A stretch of 64,000 nucleotides of DNA from the NCBI GenBank assembly GCA_944388995.1, contig CALXKN010000004.1:70394-134393 (forward strand), in the 5' to 3' direction. Below, piece after piece: positions 41,920-50,654 of the stretch. Positions within the stretch are counted from its first letter, which is position 1, and every line of letters begins with the position of its first letter. This stretch comes from an uncultured Spirochaetota bacterium. GTDB lineage: Bacteria; Spirochaetota; Spirochaetia; JAFGXN01. The translations under genes were made by a program, and so were the position numbers. The notes beneath the pieces were generated by a model. The model was not told the DNA's origin and ran no database searches. It worked only from the letters and a program-made list of their open reading frames with translations.

Positions 41920-44115
41920 ATGGAAAGTAACGTCTTTTTAAAAAAAACGGTCTTTATCTTATTTCTCTTTTTAACAATATTTTCTTTTTTCTCCTGTACG
42001 GAAGATCTCCCTCCGGCCTTAAGCATTTCTCTGAAAGAGTCGGGGGAGATTCCGGATGAAGATTTCGTGCTGCTTGTCGACAGCGGTGAGAGCGCCGTTT
42101 TTACAGTTTCCAATCCTTCCGAATATCCGATTAAAATTCTTTCTCTGAAAATGATCTCTTCCGATTTTGAAGCCTATATTGACGGAGCTTCGCTTTCATC
42201 TTATGCCCGGATTCTGCTTTACCCCGGCGATTCGCGCGACATTGTTTTCCGCTTGTCGGCGGCTTCAGCCGTTTCCGGTATTTCGGCGGAAGGAAAATGG
42301 GAAATTTCGTACCTGCCCGTCACCGAAGAAGAATCCGGTGGAGAAGTGCGGACATTTTCGTTTTCCGTCAAAGCCGAAATTGCCGCAAGTGAAATGCCCG
42401 CTCCCGAACCGGGAGGCGTTTCATTCGTCAGCGCTCCTGAAATTTTATTTTTCAAAGCCGAAAGCGGTTTTACGCCGCTCGGTTCGCAGTGGCGTATCGA
42501 GGCGGCGGAAGGGGCGGCCGTTTATTACACTCTTGACGGAAGCGAACCGGACGAAACTTCTTTACTTTATAAAAGAGACGGAAAGTATGTGTTCGACAAC
42601 GGTTCGGTGACCGGAATTCGGGCCGTTGCCGTTATCGGCGGTACAAAATCACAGACAGCCGCCGTAACGGTCTCTCTAATGAAGCCGCCCGCCGCCCCGC
42701 AGTTCGGGATTTCACCGGAACCTGAAGACGGTCGTTTCCCTTACGGCGCCGTCATTCGGTTGATAAATCCGCAGCCTGATACGCAGGTGTACGCCACGCT
42801 GGACGGGTCTTGGCCGTATATGAAAAATCTCTTTCCCGAATCCGGGTTGGCTCTGACAACGCCGGGTGCGTTTACTTTTCGGGCGGTAACCGTTCAGGAG
42901 GGAATTCCGTCGCAGGAGTATGTGCGCGATTTAACGGTCTCTCCCGTCGAAATGCCCGGTAAACCGGCGCCTCCGACCTTGACTGTCGAAGAGCAGGGGC
43001 TTTCGCGTCCGCCATCAAGAGGCTACATTAAACTCTCGGCAGCTTCCGGCATGGAAATTCAATACAAACGTCCGGGAGGCGGTTGGGAGGTTTATACCGG
43101 CAGAATCAACATCAAGTCGTTTTCAAACGGATCCAACACGGTTCAGATGAGAACCCGGAATCCGGAAACCGACGTTTACTCCGATGAAGTCTCATCCGTC
43201 TTTCAATATTCGGATGCGAAACCGACCGACATGAGCCGTTGGATGGATCATCTTGACGACAGTCTGAAAATTTCCCGGCTCAATCTGCCGGGAACACACG
43301 AATCGGGAGCCACTTGGGATCCGTCGTTTGCTTTCGGCTTTGCCCAGTGCCAGGAGACCGAAGGCGGCATCATAGGGCAGATTGAAGCGGGAGTCCGCGT
43401 TCTGGATCTGCGCATTTATAAAGACACGGGGCTGAATGATCTTTATTTATATCACGGAGTGTTTTCTATGGATACGAAACTGCGGGACGTGCTCTATGAG
43501 CTTTCGCAGTTTTTGGATGAAAATCCGTCGGAATTCCTGATTCTCTCCGTCAAGGACGAAAACGGCGGAGGCGTCGATCAGCAGCAGTGGACAAACGACG
43601 TGCGCGCCGCATTGGAGGAAACAGGAAAACTGTACAAGCCGGGAAGCTCGCGCGACTTCACCGTCGGTGAACTGCGCGGGAAATTCATCATTTTGCGCCG
43701 TTTCGGCTATCTTACCGATTGCGGAATCAACGTAACCGGCTGGCCTAACGACCGGTATGACGATCAGCCGCGCGGAACGCCGCCGCTGATGATTCAGGAT
43801 GCTTATAATTATGATGACAGTGTCGGTTCGGCGTCCGGGCGCAAACAAGGCTATGTCAGTCAATTTTTCAGCCGCGCGGCTCAGAACCCGGACGACGGAA
43901 TCATTTATATTAATTTCACTTCGGCAACGGGGTTCTCCAATCCCGGTTTTTGGGCCGACGTCATGAATCCGTGGCTTCTTGAACGGTTGAAATCGGATTT
44001 CAACTCTTACGGAGGCGTCCGCCGTTACGGCATTGTGATGGTTGATTTTATTCTCCGGAAGCCGGAAATTGCCTCGTATTTGGCGCGGATGAACGATTTC
44101 GGCAAATACGAGTGA
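41920..44115 (+). CDS. Lipoprotein with phosphatidylinositol-specific phospholipase C (X) domain
   Basis: 731 residues. An N-terminal hydrophobic segment ends FSFFSC (Cys26), a relaxed lipobox. Residues about 30-155 resemble an ASH-like beta domain; two chitobiase-C-type modules follow (VYYTLDGSEPDETS and VYATLDGSWPY), then an Ig-like segment. From about 437 it is a bacterial PI-PLC X domain: LNLPGTHESG with His460, VLDLRIY with Asp496 and Arg498, LYHGVF with His512, and MVDFI with Asp709. These match His32, Asp67, Arg69, His82 and Asp274 of the Bacillus cereus enzyme in order and spacing. It likely cleaves phosphatidylinositol or GPI-type lipids to a cyclic phosphate at the cell surface. Substrate is inferred. 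Confidence 0.9.
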   Translation: MESNVFLKKTVFILFLFLTIFSFFSCTEDLPPALSISLKESGEIPDEDFVLLVDSGESAVFTVSNPSEYPIKILSLKMISSDFEAYIDGASLSSYARILLYPGDSRDIVFRLSAASAVSGISAEGKWEISYLPVTEEESGGEVRTFSFSVKAEIAASEMPAPEPGGVSFVSAPEILFFKAESGFTPLGSQWRIEAAEGAAVYYTLDGSEPDETSLLYKRDGKYVFDNGSVTGIRAVAVIGGTKSQTAAVTVSLMKPPAAPQFGISPEPEDGRFPYGAVIRLINPQPDTQVYATLDGSWPYMKNLFPESGLALTTPGAFTFRAVTVQEGIPSQEYVRDLTVSPVEMPGKPAPPTLTVEEQGLSRPPSRGYIKLSAASGMEIQYKRPGGGWEVYTGRINIKSFSNGSNTVQMRTRNPETDVYSDEVSSVFQYSDAKPTDMSRWMDHLDDSLKISRLNLPGTHESGATWDPSFAFGFAQCQETEGGIIGQIEAGVRVLDLRIYKDTGLNDLYLYHGVFSMDTKLRDVLYELSQFLDENPSEFLILSVKDENGGGVDQQQWTNDVRAALEETGKLYKPGSSRDFTVGELRGKFIILRRFGYLTDCGINVTGWPNDRYDDQPRGTPPLMIQDAYNYDDSVGSASGRKQGYVSQFFSRAAQNPDDGIIYINFTSATGFSNPGFWADVMNPWLLERLKSDFNSYGGVRRYGIVMVDFILRKPEIASYLARMNDFGKYE

Positions 44116-44125
44116 CCCAGCCGCT

Positions 44126-45151
44126 TTGAACTCCGTTCCCGTTCCTTTTTCGGATTTATTGGGCGCTCTTTCCGACTGGTTCGGCGCTTCGGCGCGCGCT
44201 CTGCCGTGGCGCTCGGATCCTTCGCCCTACCGCGTCTGGATTTCCGAAATCATGCTGCAGCAGACGGTGGTTGCCGCCGTGATTCCGTATTTCAACCGGT
44301 TTGTTGAAACGTTTCCCGACGTCGGAACGCTGGCGGCCGCCGATACTGAAAGCGTTCTGGCTCTTTGGTCCGGTTTGGGCTACTATTCCCGGGCAAGAAA
44401 CCTTCACCGCGCGGCGAAAATCCTCAGCGCAGGCGGATTTCCCCGGACGCGGCGGGAGTGGGAGGCGCTGCCGGGCGTCGGTCCGTATACGGCGGGGGCC
44501 GTTCTGTCGGTTGCCTTTAATCAGCCCGAAGCGATTCTTGACGGCAACATTGAGCGGGTGTGGAGCCGCTTCCGCTGTCTGCCGCGGTCAGGCGCGTACA
44601 AAGAGCGTTTGTGGCGGCTGTCGCGTTTTGCCGTCAGTGAAACCGTCCGCGCCGGTTTGCGTCCGTCGACGGTCAACCAGGCTCTGATGGAGCTCGGCGC
44701 GCTTGTCTGCCGGCCGTCTTCTCCCGATTGCGGCGGCTGTCCGCTGGCTCCGCGCTGCAAAGCGCTCCTTCGCCGCGCCGTTGCCCGTTATCCCGAAAAA
44801 AGGCAGCGCGCCGCGTTTAAAAATCTGACCGAAACGGTTTACGTTTACCGCCGCTCCGACGGACGCCTCTGGCTGCCGCCTCCGGAAAACGACCGCCGCT
44901 GGAGGCAGGGCACCCGCGATTTTCCGCTTAGCGAAAATCCCCGGTGGCGGCCGTTTGTCCGTCTGATCGGCGAATTCGAGACCGTTCACGTCGTTACCAA
45001 CCATAAAATCTTGCGGACGGCAAAACTTTACGACCTTTCGGATGAAGCTCCGCTGACGGCAGACGAAGAAACGGCGTTTGTCGCCGATCTGAGCGCTCTT
45101 CCGCACAATGCGGCGTGCGCGAAAACATTTCGGGAATGTGCCGAATTTTAA
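44126..45151 (+). CDS. mutY: A/G-specific adenine glycosylase MutY
   Basis: 341 residues; the start is TTG at 44126 with no strong Shine-Dalgarno, so it is uncertain by a few codons. Catalytic Glu41 in SEIMLQQT, helix-hairpin-helix LPGVGPYTAGA, catalytic Asp139 in ILDGNIERV, and the 4Fe-4S ligands Cys195, Cys202, Cys205 and Cys211 with the classical spacing. A C-terminal MutT-like domain (about 235-341) recognises 8-oxoG. MutY removes adenine mispaired with 8-oxoguanine. Ten bases after the PI-PLC gene, so probably in the same transcript. Confidence 0.95.
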   Translation: MNSVPVPFSDLLGALSDWFGASARALPWRSDPSPYRVWISEIMLQQTVVAAVIPYFNRFVETFPDVGTLAAADTESVLALWSGLGYYSRARNLHRAAKILSAGGFPRTRREWEALPGVGPYTAGAVLSVAFNQPEAILDGNIERVWSRFRCLPRSGAYKERLWRLSRFAVSETVRAGLRPSTVNQALMELGALVCRPSSPDCGGCPLAPRCKALLRRAVARYPEKRQRAAFKNLTETVYVYRRSDGRLWLPPPENDRRWRQGTRDFPLSENPRWRPFVRLIGEFETVHVVTNHKILRTAKLYDLSDEAPLTADEETAFVADLSALPHNAACAKTFRECAEF

Positions 45152-45264
45152 ATTTCTTAACTAAATATAATAATCATAGGTGGATTTTTAAATAACATTT
45201 TGTTATTTTCTTTTTTTTTCTTTTTGTTAATATAAAATAATATCAGTTAAAAGGATAGGGAGCT
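45152..45264 (+). promoter_or_regulatory. A/T-rich region upstream of the seven-lipoprotein operon
   Basis: 113 bases without a gene, strikingly A/T-rich in an otherwise balanced region, with T runs (nine T in a row near 45220) and TAATATAAAATAATAT at about 45229-45244, which contains several possible -10 boxes (TAATAT, TATAAA, TAAAAT). No -35 at a standard distance is convincing. GGGAG lies just before the ATG at 45265. It very likely holds the operon promoter. Confidence 0.5.
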
Positions 45265-45708
45265 ATGATAAAAAAGATTTTGTTTTTTGGTGTCGGGTTT
45301 TTTCTCTTGTCTTGCGCGGTTGATGTTTCAAACAAGACCGATCTGACCGGTCTTTGGTTCAGATCCGGCGAGAGTGTCAATGATGAGTCGGTTAAGGAAG
45401 AACTGAGAATCGAGCTTACGGATGAAAAAATGAAGGACGCCGAAGGAAAAGTTGACAAAACGGTTATCCTTGGTTCGTTTTCCTGGACTTATCTTGTTGA
45501 CGGTAAAAAAGATAGCGATCTTTCGTTTGACGGATCCGTTCAAATTTCAAAAACCGACTTTACCGTTGCTTTTATTCCTTCCGACGAATTGATCACGCCT
45601 GTTATCTGCAATTTTATATTAAAAGATTTCGGTGAAACGCTTTCGCTGGTTGACACGACGAGCGGCGAAGCGTTTGTTTTTTTGAAAACGGGGGTAATTG
45701 ACAGATGA
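45265..45708 (+). CDS. Small lipoprotein, lipocalin-like, first gene of the lipoprotein operon
   Basis: 147 residues. Signal MIKKILFFGVGFFLLSC with lipobox LLSC (Cys17). The mature part begins DLTGLWFRSGESV, resembling the G-x-W start of lipocalin-like barrels, and continues as alternating strands (LRIELTDEK, LGSFSWTYL, FTVAFIPSD, SLVDTT). Comparable in layout to the gene at 50241. Overlaps the next gene by 4 bases. Function unknown. Confidence 0.8.
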   Translation: MIKKILFFGVGFFLLSCAVDVSNKTDLTGLWFRSGESVNDESVKEELRIELTDEKMKDAEGKVDKTVILGSFSWTYLVDGKKDSDLSFDGSVQISKTDFTVAFIPSDELITPVICNFILKDFGETLSLVDTTSGEAFVFLKTGVIDR

Positions 45709-47339
45709 GAAATTTTTTGATTTTTCTTTCCTTCCTTTCTTTTGCCGGATGCGACTTACTTGATTCTTCTTCCGTTATTTTAACCAATGACACCGGTAAA
45801 GATTCGGTTCTTGACACGCTTTTTTCCTCTTCTCAGATTTTGCCGCCCTCCGACATTAATTACTATCTCGAAGAAGACGGCGCCGGTTTTGCGGTGACTG
45901 TTTATTGGGCTGACAGTCCGACGGCTGTCGGTTACAATGTGTATGTCGCCGCTTCCGAAAACGGTACTTATTATAAGGTGAACGGAGATCCTCTTGTCGA
46001 ACCGGTTTACCGTTTGCCGGCCTATACCTTTACCGAAGATGCCGGCGAAATAAGGCAGTACGTTAAAATTTCTTCCGTGTCCGGATCGGGGAAGGAGAGT
46101 CCGCTTTCTCCCTGTGTGGAGACTTTAATTTCCAATGAGTCGGAATTTACCGGCGGCATGGAGTCTTTTTCCCTTTCAAAAGGAACGGCAAGGACGATTG
46201 AGTTCTCTTTTTCTCCGGCCGCAGACGCTTTTTTCTATGAAATTTACCGGCGCGTCAACGGATCCGCAGAAGATGTGGCGTGGGAGTGCGTCAACGATTT
46301 GTTTATTCCGTACAATAATACAGATCCGACTATTGTTTATCTTGACTCAACGGCTGAAGAGGGAATCATTTACGACTACGGCGTCGTTGCCTGCGACCGT
46401 TACGGCAAGAAATCGCCGATGTACACGGTTGAAATCGGGTACGTGCTGCCCGCGCCGTATGACTTGGAGGTGGTCGGATTGCCGGCGGTAGAAAACGGAA
46501 ATTCCGGAGATCAGAAGCAGACTCTTGAGCTGACGTGGAAACTGAATATGACGATGAAAAATGCGGTTTCCGAATTTGTGCTGGGGAGGGATACGGAGCC
46601 TTTGGGAACGAGCGTGTTTCCCCTGCCGGAATACAACGACGACGGTTGGGTTATTTCCGTTTTAATGGAGCCGGGAAATCCCGAATTCAAGCCGTTGCGG
46701 AACGTTCTGTCGCCGGCTTTTACGGAGGCGGACGACACCGAACACGGGCTGAAGCTGCTTGACAAATGGGAGGGAGAAATAAACGATGGTTTTGAAAAAT
46801 CCGGTAATTATTGGCATAAGGAAGAGAACGGGGTCTTGACGGTCAGGTACCTCCTCTCCGTGGAGCCTCCTCCCAGTGGTGAAGGCGAGTATAACTACCG
46901 TTGGGGGTCTCTCTTTTACTTTAAAGTCAAGGCTGTTTACGAAAATGGCAATCAAGTCCGCGAATATGAATCGCCCGAGAGCAGTTTGTTCGGCGGTTAT
47001 GTCGTTGATCCTTCTGGGCCTAAGGCGGAGGACGACGGACGGACGCTGTATGATCCGTCTATCTCCGGCAGCGGAACGGATCTTTCCGTTTACTTGACGG
47101 TAGCAACACCGAACGGAAGTTCGCCTGCCGGGGCTCAAATTAATATTTACCGGCGGACGCCGGAGGATATCCAGTACGTTCTTGTCAATAAAGAGCCGCT
47201 GAAGGTTTCCGGTCAAGATGTATCCGTTACGGATACCAACGTTTTCGGTTACGATTACATCGACTACCGCTTCGAATACGTGGAGCAGGACGGGAAGCGT
47301 TCCTGTCTGAGCGGGAAAAAAACGGTTATCATACAATAG
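45705..47339 (+). CDS. FnIII-rich lipoprotein, second gene of the operon
   Basis: 544 residues. Signal MRNFLIFLSFLSFAGC (Cys16). Several fibronectin type III-like modules: GFAVTVYWADSPTAVGYNVY, TIEFSFSPAADAFFYEIYRR, LTWKLNMTMKNAVSEFVLGR and a last one with INIYRRTPEDIQYVLVNKEP. No catalytic domain is visible; it looks like an extended surface stalk or binding protein. Co-translated with the first gene through ATGA overlap; 9 bases from the third. Confidence 0.8.
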   Translation: MRNFLIFLSFLSFAGCDLLDSSSVILTNDTGKDSVLDTLFSSSQILPPSDINYYLEEDGAGFAVTVYWADSPTAVGYNVYVAASENGTYYKVNGDPLVEPVYRLPAYTFTEDAGEIRQYVKISSVSGSGKESPLSPCVETLISNESEFTGGMESFSLSKGTARTIEFSFSPAADAFFYEIYRRVNGSAEDVAWECVNDLFIPYNNTDPTIVYLDSTAEEGIIYDYGVVACDRYGKKSPMYTVEIGYVLPAPYDLEVVGLPAVENGNSGDQKQTLELTWKLNMTMKNAVSEFVLGRDTEPLGTSVFPLPEYNDDGWVISVLMEPGNPEFKPLRNVLSPAFTEADDTEHGLKLLDKWEGEINDGFEKSGNYWHKEENGVLTVRYLLSVEPPPSGEGEYNYRWGSLFYFKVKAVYENGNQVREYESPESSLFGGYVVDPSGPKAEDDGRTLYDPSISGSGTDLSVYLTVATPNGSSPAGAQINIYRRTPEDIQYVLVNKEPLKVSGQDVSVTDTNVFGYDYIDYRFEYVEQDGKRSCLSGKKTVIIQ

Positions 47340-47348
47340 GGGGAAGGA

Positions 47349-50231
47349 ATGAAACGGATTTTGCTGATTTTCGGAATTTTATCTCTTTTTTCCTGCGCGC
47401 AAAACAGTCTGATTGACAGGGTGCTGAATTATGCGAATATTCCGGAGGAAACGGAGAACCTGAAGGAGTCTGTCGAAATCGAGGTGGAGGGCGACGGCGA
47501 ATGGACTGTTTCCGATAAGATTCCGGCGCCGACCGGTATCCGCGCCACCAAGGGCGAATACTCCGACCGTATCGAGATTTCGTGGGAACCGGTGCTTTAC
47601 GGGGGAAAGACGACGGTTTATTACGTTTATCGTTCCGAAGACGGAGTCAATTATACCCTTATCACTCCGTCTCCGCTTTATTCTCCGATGTACACCCAGT
47701 ATGCCGACGCTGACGGACTGGATCCGCAGGTCGTTTACTATTACCGCGTCAGGGCGTATTCCGAAGTTTTTGCCCTTGCCGGCGGACTGAGCGTCGCGGC
47801 GTCCGGATCGCTCGTTCAGGGCGCGTCGTACTTTTCGGCAACGCTGCGCGAAAACTCCGATTATGTTGAAGTGAGATGGGATGCCGTTGACGGCGCATTG
47901 TATTATACGCTGGAGCGGGCGCGGGTCGAATCGGGAGGCGACGCGCCGCTTTCGGATGGCGCTTATTCTGCAATCGGGAATCCGATCACCGAATCGTCGT
48001 TTGACGAAGAGGCGCAGCAGTTTATTTACCGCGATTATTCGACTTCCGAGGGCGGAGATCTGATTCCGCAGTACGACTATTTTTACCGCCTTTATGTACA
48101 CAAAGACTCGGCGACAAAGAGCCGTCCCAGTTACGCCGCCCGCGGCGCGTTGCTGGCCATCGGTGTTCCCGGACAGCCGACCGTTCTTAACGTTACGAAA
48201 GGTTTGATTCAGAATCAGATACGCGTTACCTGGAGCGCCGTGACAAGCGACTCTTACCTGCTTTACCGGATTACTCAGGCGGATTTGGATTCGGGAAATA
48301 CGGTCGGCACCGAAATCCGCGATATTCAGAATGACTTGATACAAGGTGAAAACGGATCGAACACCGTCACTTACTACGATAAGGATCCTTCAATCGGCGA
48401 GGGAGCCGCCTTCTGGTACCGCGTGGCGGCAAAAAACAGTGTCGGAATCGGCCGTTCAAGTAAATTTGAAACTGCTGCGGAGCAGGAAGCCTCTTACGGT
48501 TACGGTCTTCGCAGTTTTGATGATGAAGAGATTTCGGTTGCCGTCAGTCGGCAGGGCTTTATTGTCGGTTGGACTCCCGTTGAGGGCGCTTCTTCGTATT
48601 ACATTTTCCGTTACGGGCCTGTGGCGGTACCGGGCTCCAAGCAGGCGTCGGCTATCAGCGACGATGAGTGGAAATTTGCTTATGAAGCCTCCGCTTCCGA
48701 AACGTCGTGGCTGGATACCGAATCGGGCGCCGACATCGAGCAGGAAGAGATGTTCTACCGCGTTGTGCCCGTTGCCTCGTTCGGCGGACAGAATCTGCTT
48801 CCGAATACTGCGGATATTTTCAAAAAGGATGAAGACGGCGCCGAAGGTTTCCTGACGGAAGAGATTAAGAAGCTGGAGTTGTGGGGGGGCGGCATTACCA
48901 TAGAAAAATTGGCGGAAGAATTGAGCGATCTCAATGCAAACCGGATCGGTTGGTGCGGAGTTTCGGCGCCGGCAAGCGATTACACGGTGCCGGTTCCGCA
49001 GATTCTCTCCGTAAGCGCCACGCAGGCAGATAAAAACAATTTGGGAAATGTCCGCGTGACGGGAAAAATCGATATTAAGGACGAAGAGCTTGAAAACCTT
49101 TCCCGGCTGAACTTTACTTTGAAGCGGGTCTGTTATTACGGCGATGAGACAGGGGTTTACCCGCTGGCCGAGCCGAGAAAGTCGATCGGCGGCGTTTCGT
49201 TTGAAAAGAAAGGGCAGCCGCATGTCGAAGCGGTCGAAACCTTTGATTTGAACAAATATTTCAATAAAACGACAAAGGAATTCACTTTTAACGACCCGAT
49301 GCACGCATTCCGCGACGGACAGCCGATTGCCGATTCTTCGTCTTCCGACGGAATCCGCCGCCACAAGTGGGATTATGCGGCATGGGATACGGAGGCGTGG
49401 AAGGATATCAAGCGGCAGAAGGCGTTTGATATGGAACGGGCCGTTAAAATTCACTACACCGTTTCGATTGAACGCAAAGGCGATCCCGAATGGAATCCTT
49501 CCAGAATGGAAGCGACCGGTTGGCCGGCTTTAACTTACCTTGAGTTTGCGCACTTGGCGAACTGGCTGAAAGACACCGCCATCAACCGACTTTCTATTAT
49601 CATGATTCCCCGTTACGCATGGACAAAGACCATTTCTTTCCTGATGGGAGCTAATCAGAAAGTTTACGGCGAAAATTCGAAGGGAAAAGCGGCGGCCTGG
49701 TTGACCGTTGTCGTTCAAGGTTTTTCGGGGAGCGGAAACGGCGGTATTGAGCGCGGTTATTCCGACTGGCCCGGGTTTGCGATTCAAACCGATCAAAATA
49801 TTTCGCTGACCGCCGGACTGGACAGTAACAAACGGCAGTCAATGAGATTCCGTTTTTCGTTTACGACTCCGCTGTACAGCGGCAGCTGCGATATGCAGAT
49901 CGGCGTCCGCGACTACAACTACCAGTGGGGGTTGTGGGACAATAACGGATCGGTTGCCGTCACATATACCGGAGTCGGTTCCCAGACCTTCAAACCGGGC
50001 GATCTGATTCCTTATTATGAAGCGACGAATCAGGGGCAGGCCAGTTTGATTAAAAACGGTTTGGTGCTCGGACGCGAAGCGTTTGATACCGGCGGAGAAG
50101 AGTTCCCGTTCCCGGGCGATACCAATGCGATGACCTTTACCCGCATCAACCTGAAGTACCGCCCTGTTCCCGTCAACGCTGATTTTGCGAAAGAACGGTA
50201 TCCCGAACAGTATTACAATTACGTTAAGTAG
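47349..50231 (+). CDS. Large FnIII lipoprotein with an unrecognised C-terminal domain
   Basis: 960 residues. Signal MKRILLIFGILSLFSC (Cys16). Residues about 55-510 are four or five FnIII-like modules (IEISWEPVLYGGKTTVYYVY; VEVRWDAVDGALYYTLERAR; IRVTWSAVTSDSYLLYRITQ; FIVGWTPVEGASSYYIFRYG). From about 550 to 960 there is a different, beta-rich region with many aromatic residues (YSDWPGFAIQTDQNISL, CDMQIGVRDYNYQWGLWDNN) which I cannot assign. A run of seven G occurs at 48893-48899. Its position in the operon and lipobox predict an envelope location. Function unknown. Confidence 0.8.
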   Translation: MKRILLIFGILSLFSCAQNSLIDRVLNYANIPEETENLKESVEIEVEGDGEWTVSDKIPAPTGIRATKGEYSDRIEISWEPVLYGGKTTVYYVYRSEDGVNYTLITPSPLYSPMYTQYADADGLDPQVVYYYRVRAYSEVFALAGGLSVAASGSLVQGASYFSATLRENSDYVEVRWDAVDGALYYTLERARVESGGDAPLSDGAYSAIGNPITESSFDEEAQQFIYRDYSTSEGGDLIPQYDYFYRLYVHKDSATKSRPSYAARGALLAIGVPGQPTVLNVTKGLIQNQIRVTWSAVTSDSYLLYRITQADLDSGNTVGTEIRDIQNDLIQGENGSNTVTYYDKDPSIGEGAAFWYRVAAKNSVGIGRSSKFETAAEQEASYGYGLRSFDDEEISVAVSRQGFIVGWTPVEGASSYYIFRYGPVAVPGSKQASAISDDEWKFAYEASASETSWLDTESGADIEQEEMFYRVVPVASFGGQNLLPNTADIFKKDEDGAEGFLTEEIKKLELWGGGITIEKLAEELSDLNANRIGWCGVSAPASDYTVPVPQILSVSATQADKNNLGNVRVTGKIDIKDEELENLSRLNFTLKRVCYYGDETGVYPLAEPRKSIGGVSFEKKGQPHVEAVETFDLNKYFNKTTKEFTFNDPMHAFRDGQPIADSSSSDGIRRHKWDYAAWDTEAWKDIKRQKAFDMERAVKIHYTVSIERKGDPEWNPSRMEATGWPALTYLEFAHLANWLKDTAINRLSIIMIPRYAWTKTISFLMGANQKVYGENSKGKAAAWLTVVVQGFSGSGNGGIERGYSDWPGFAIQTDQNISLTAGLDSNKRQSMRFRFSFTTPLYSGSCDMQIGVRDYNYQWGLWDNNGSVAVTYTGVGSQTFKPGDLIPYYEATNQGQASLIKNGLVLGREAFDTGGEEFPFPGDTNAMTFTRINLKYRPVPVNADFAKERYPEQYYNYVK

Positions 50232-50240
50232 GAGGGCGGC

Positions 50241-50654
50241 GTGAAGCGGATTTTGAATTTACTGATCATTTTACCGGTTGCCTTTTTGGCGGCGGCGTGT
50301 TTTCAGAAGCAGGAAGAGGAAATCGTCGGCAAATGGATGACCGAATCGATGAAAGACGGCGTGATTCTTGAAGAAGAGCTGACCTTAAACGAAGACGGCA
50401 GCTTCCTTTGGCTGCGCTTTATGACCGATAAAAACGGAACGTCCGAGGTTGGCCGCAGCGAGGGAACTTATGACGTCAAAGTGCGTTACCGTCATGATTC
50501 GGTTGCCGTTCCGCGGATTCGTTTTACCGTCAACAGCGCATCGCCGGAGGAGACAATGACGATCAGTTACGTTGTCGATGCCGGAGCCTTGACTTTAATC
50601 GGCGAGGAGAGGAATACGCTTTATCACCGGGTAGAAGAGGAGAGTGCCGAATGA
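50241..50654 (+). CDS. Small lipoprotein, lipocalin-like, fourth gene of the operon
   Basis: 137 residues, GTG start at 50241 preceded by AGGAGG. Signal MKRILNLLIILPVAFLAAAC (Cys20, lipobox AAAC). The mature protein opens IVGKWMTESMKDG with EELTLNEDGSFLW, the G-x-W and repeated-strand pattern of small lipocalin-like proteins. It resembles the first gene of the operon and also precedes a giant lipoprotein with a 4-base overlap, so small/large pairs recur. Confidence 0.8.
   Translation: MKRILNLLIILPVAFLAAACFQKQEEEIVGKWMTESMKDGVILEEELTLNEDGSFLWLRFMTDKNGTSEVGRSEGTYDVKVRYRHDSVAVPRIRFTVNSASPEETMTISYVVDAGALTLIGEERNTLYHRVEEESAE

Noticed and set aside
45152-45264. Small RNA or riboswitch before the lipoprotein operon
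   Set aside because: The stretch is A/T-rich with T runs but shows no stable stem or known aptamer pattern; a promoter region is the simpler reading.
48456-49454. 332-codon minus-strand frame within the third lipoprotein gene
   Set aside because: Antisense shadow with Arg/Phe-rich composition, no Shine-Dalgarno and no operon partner.
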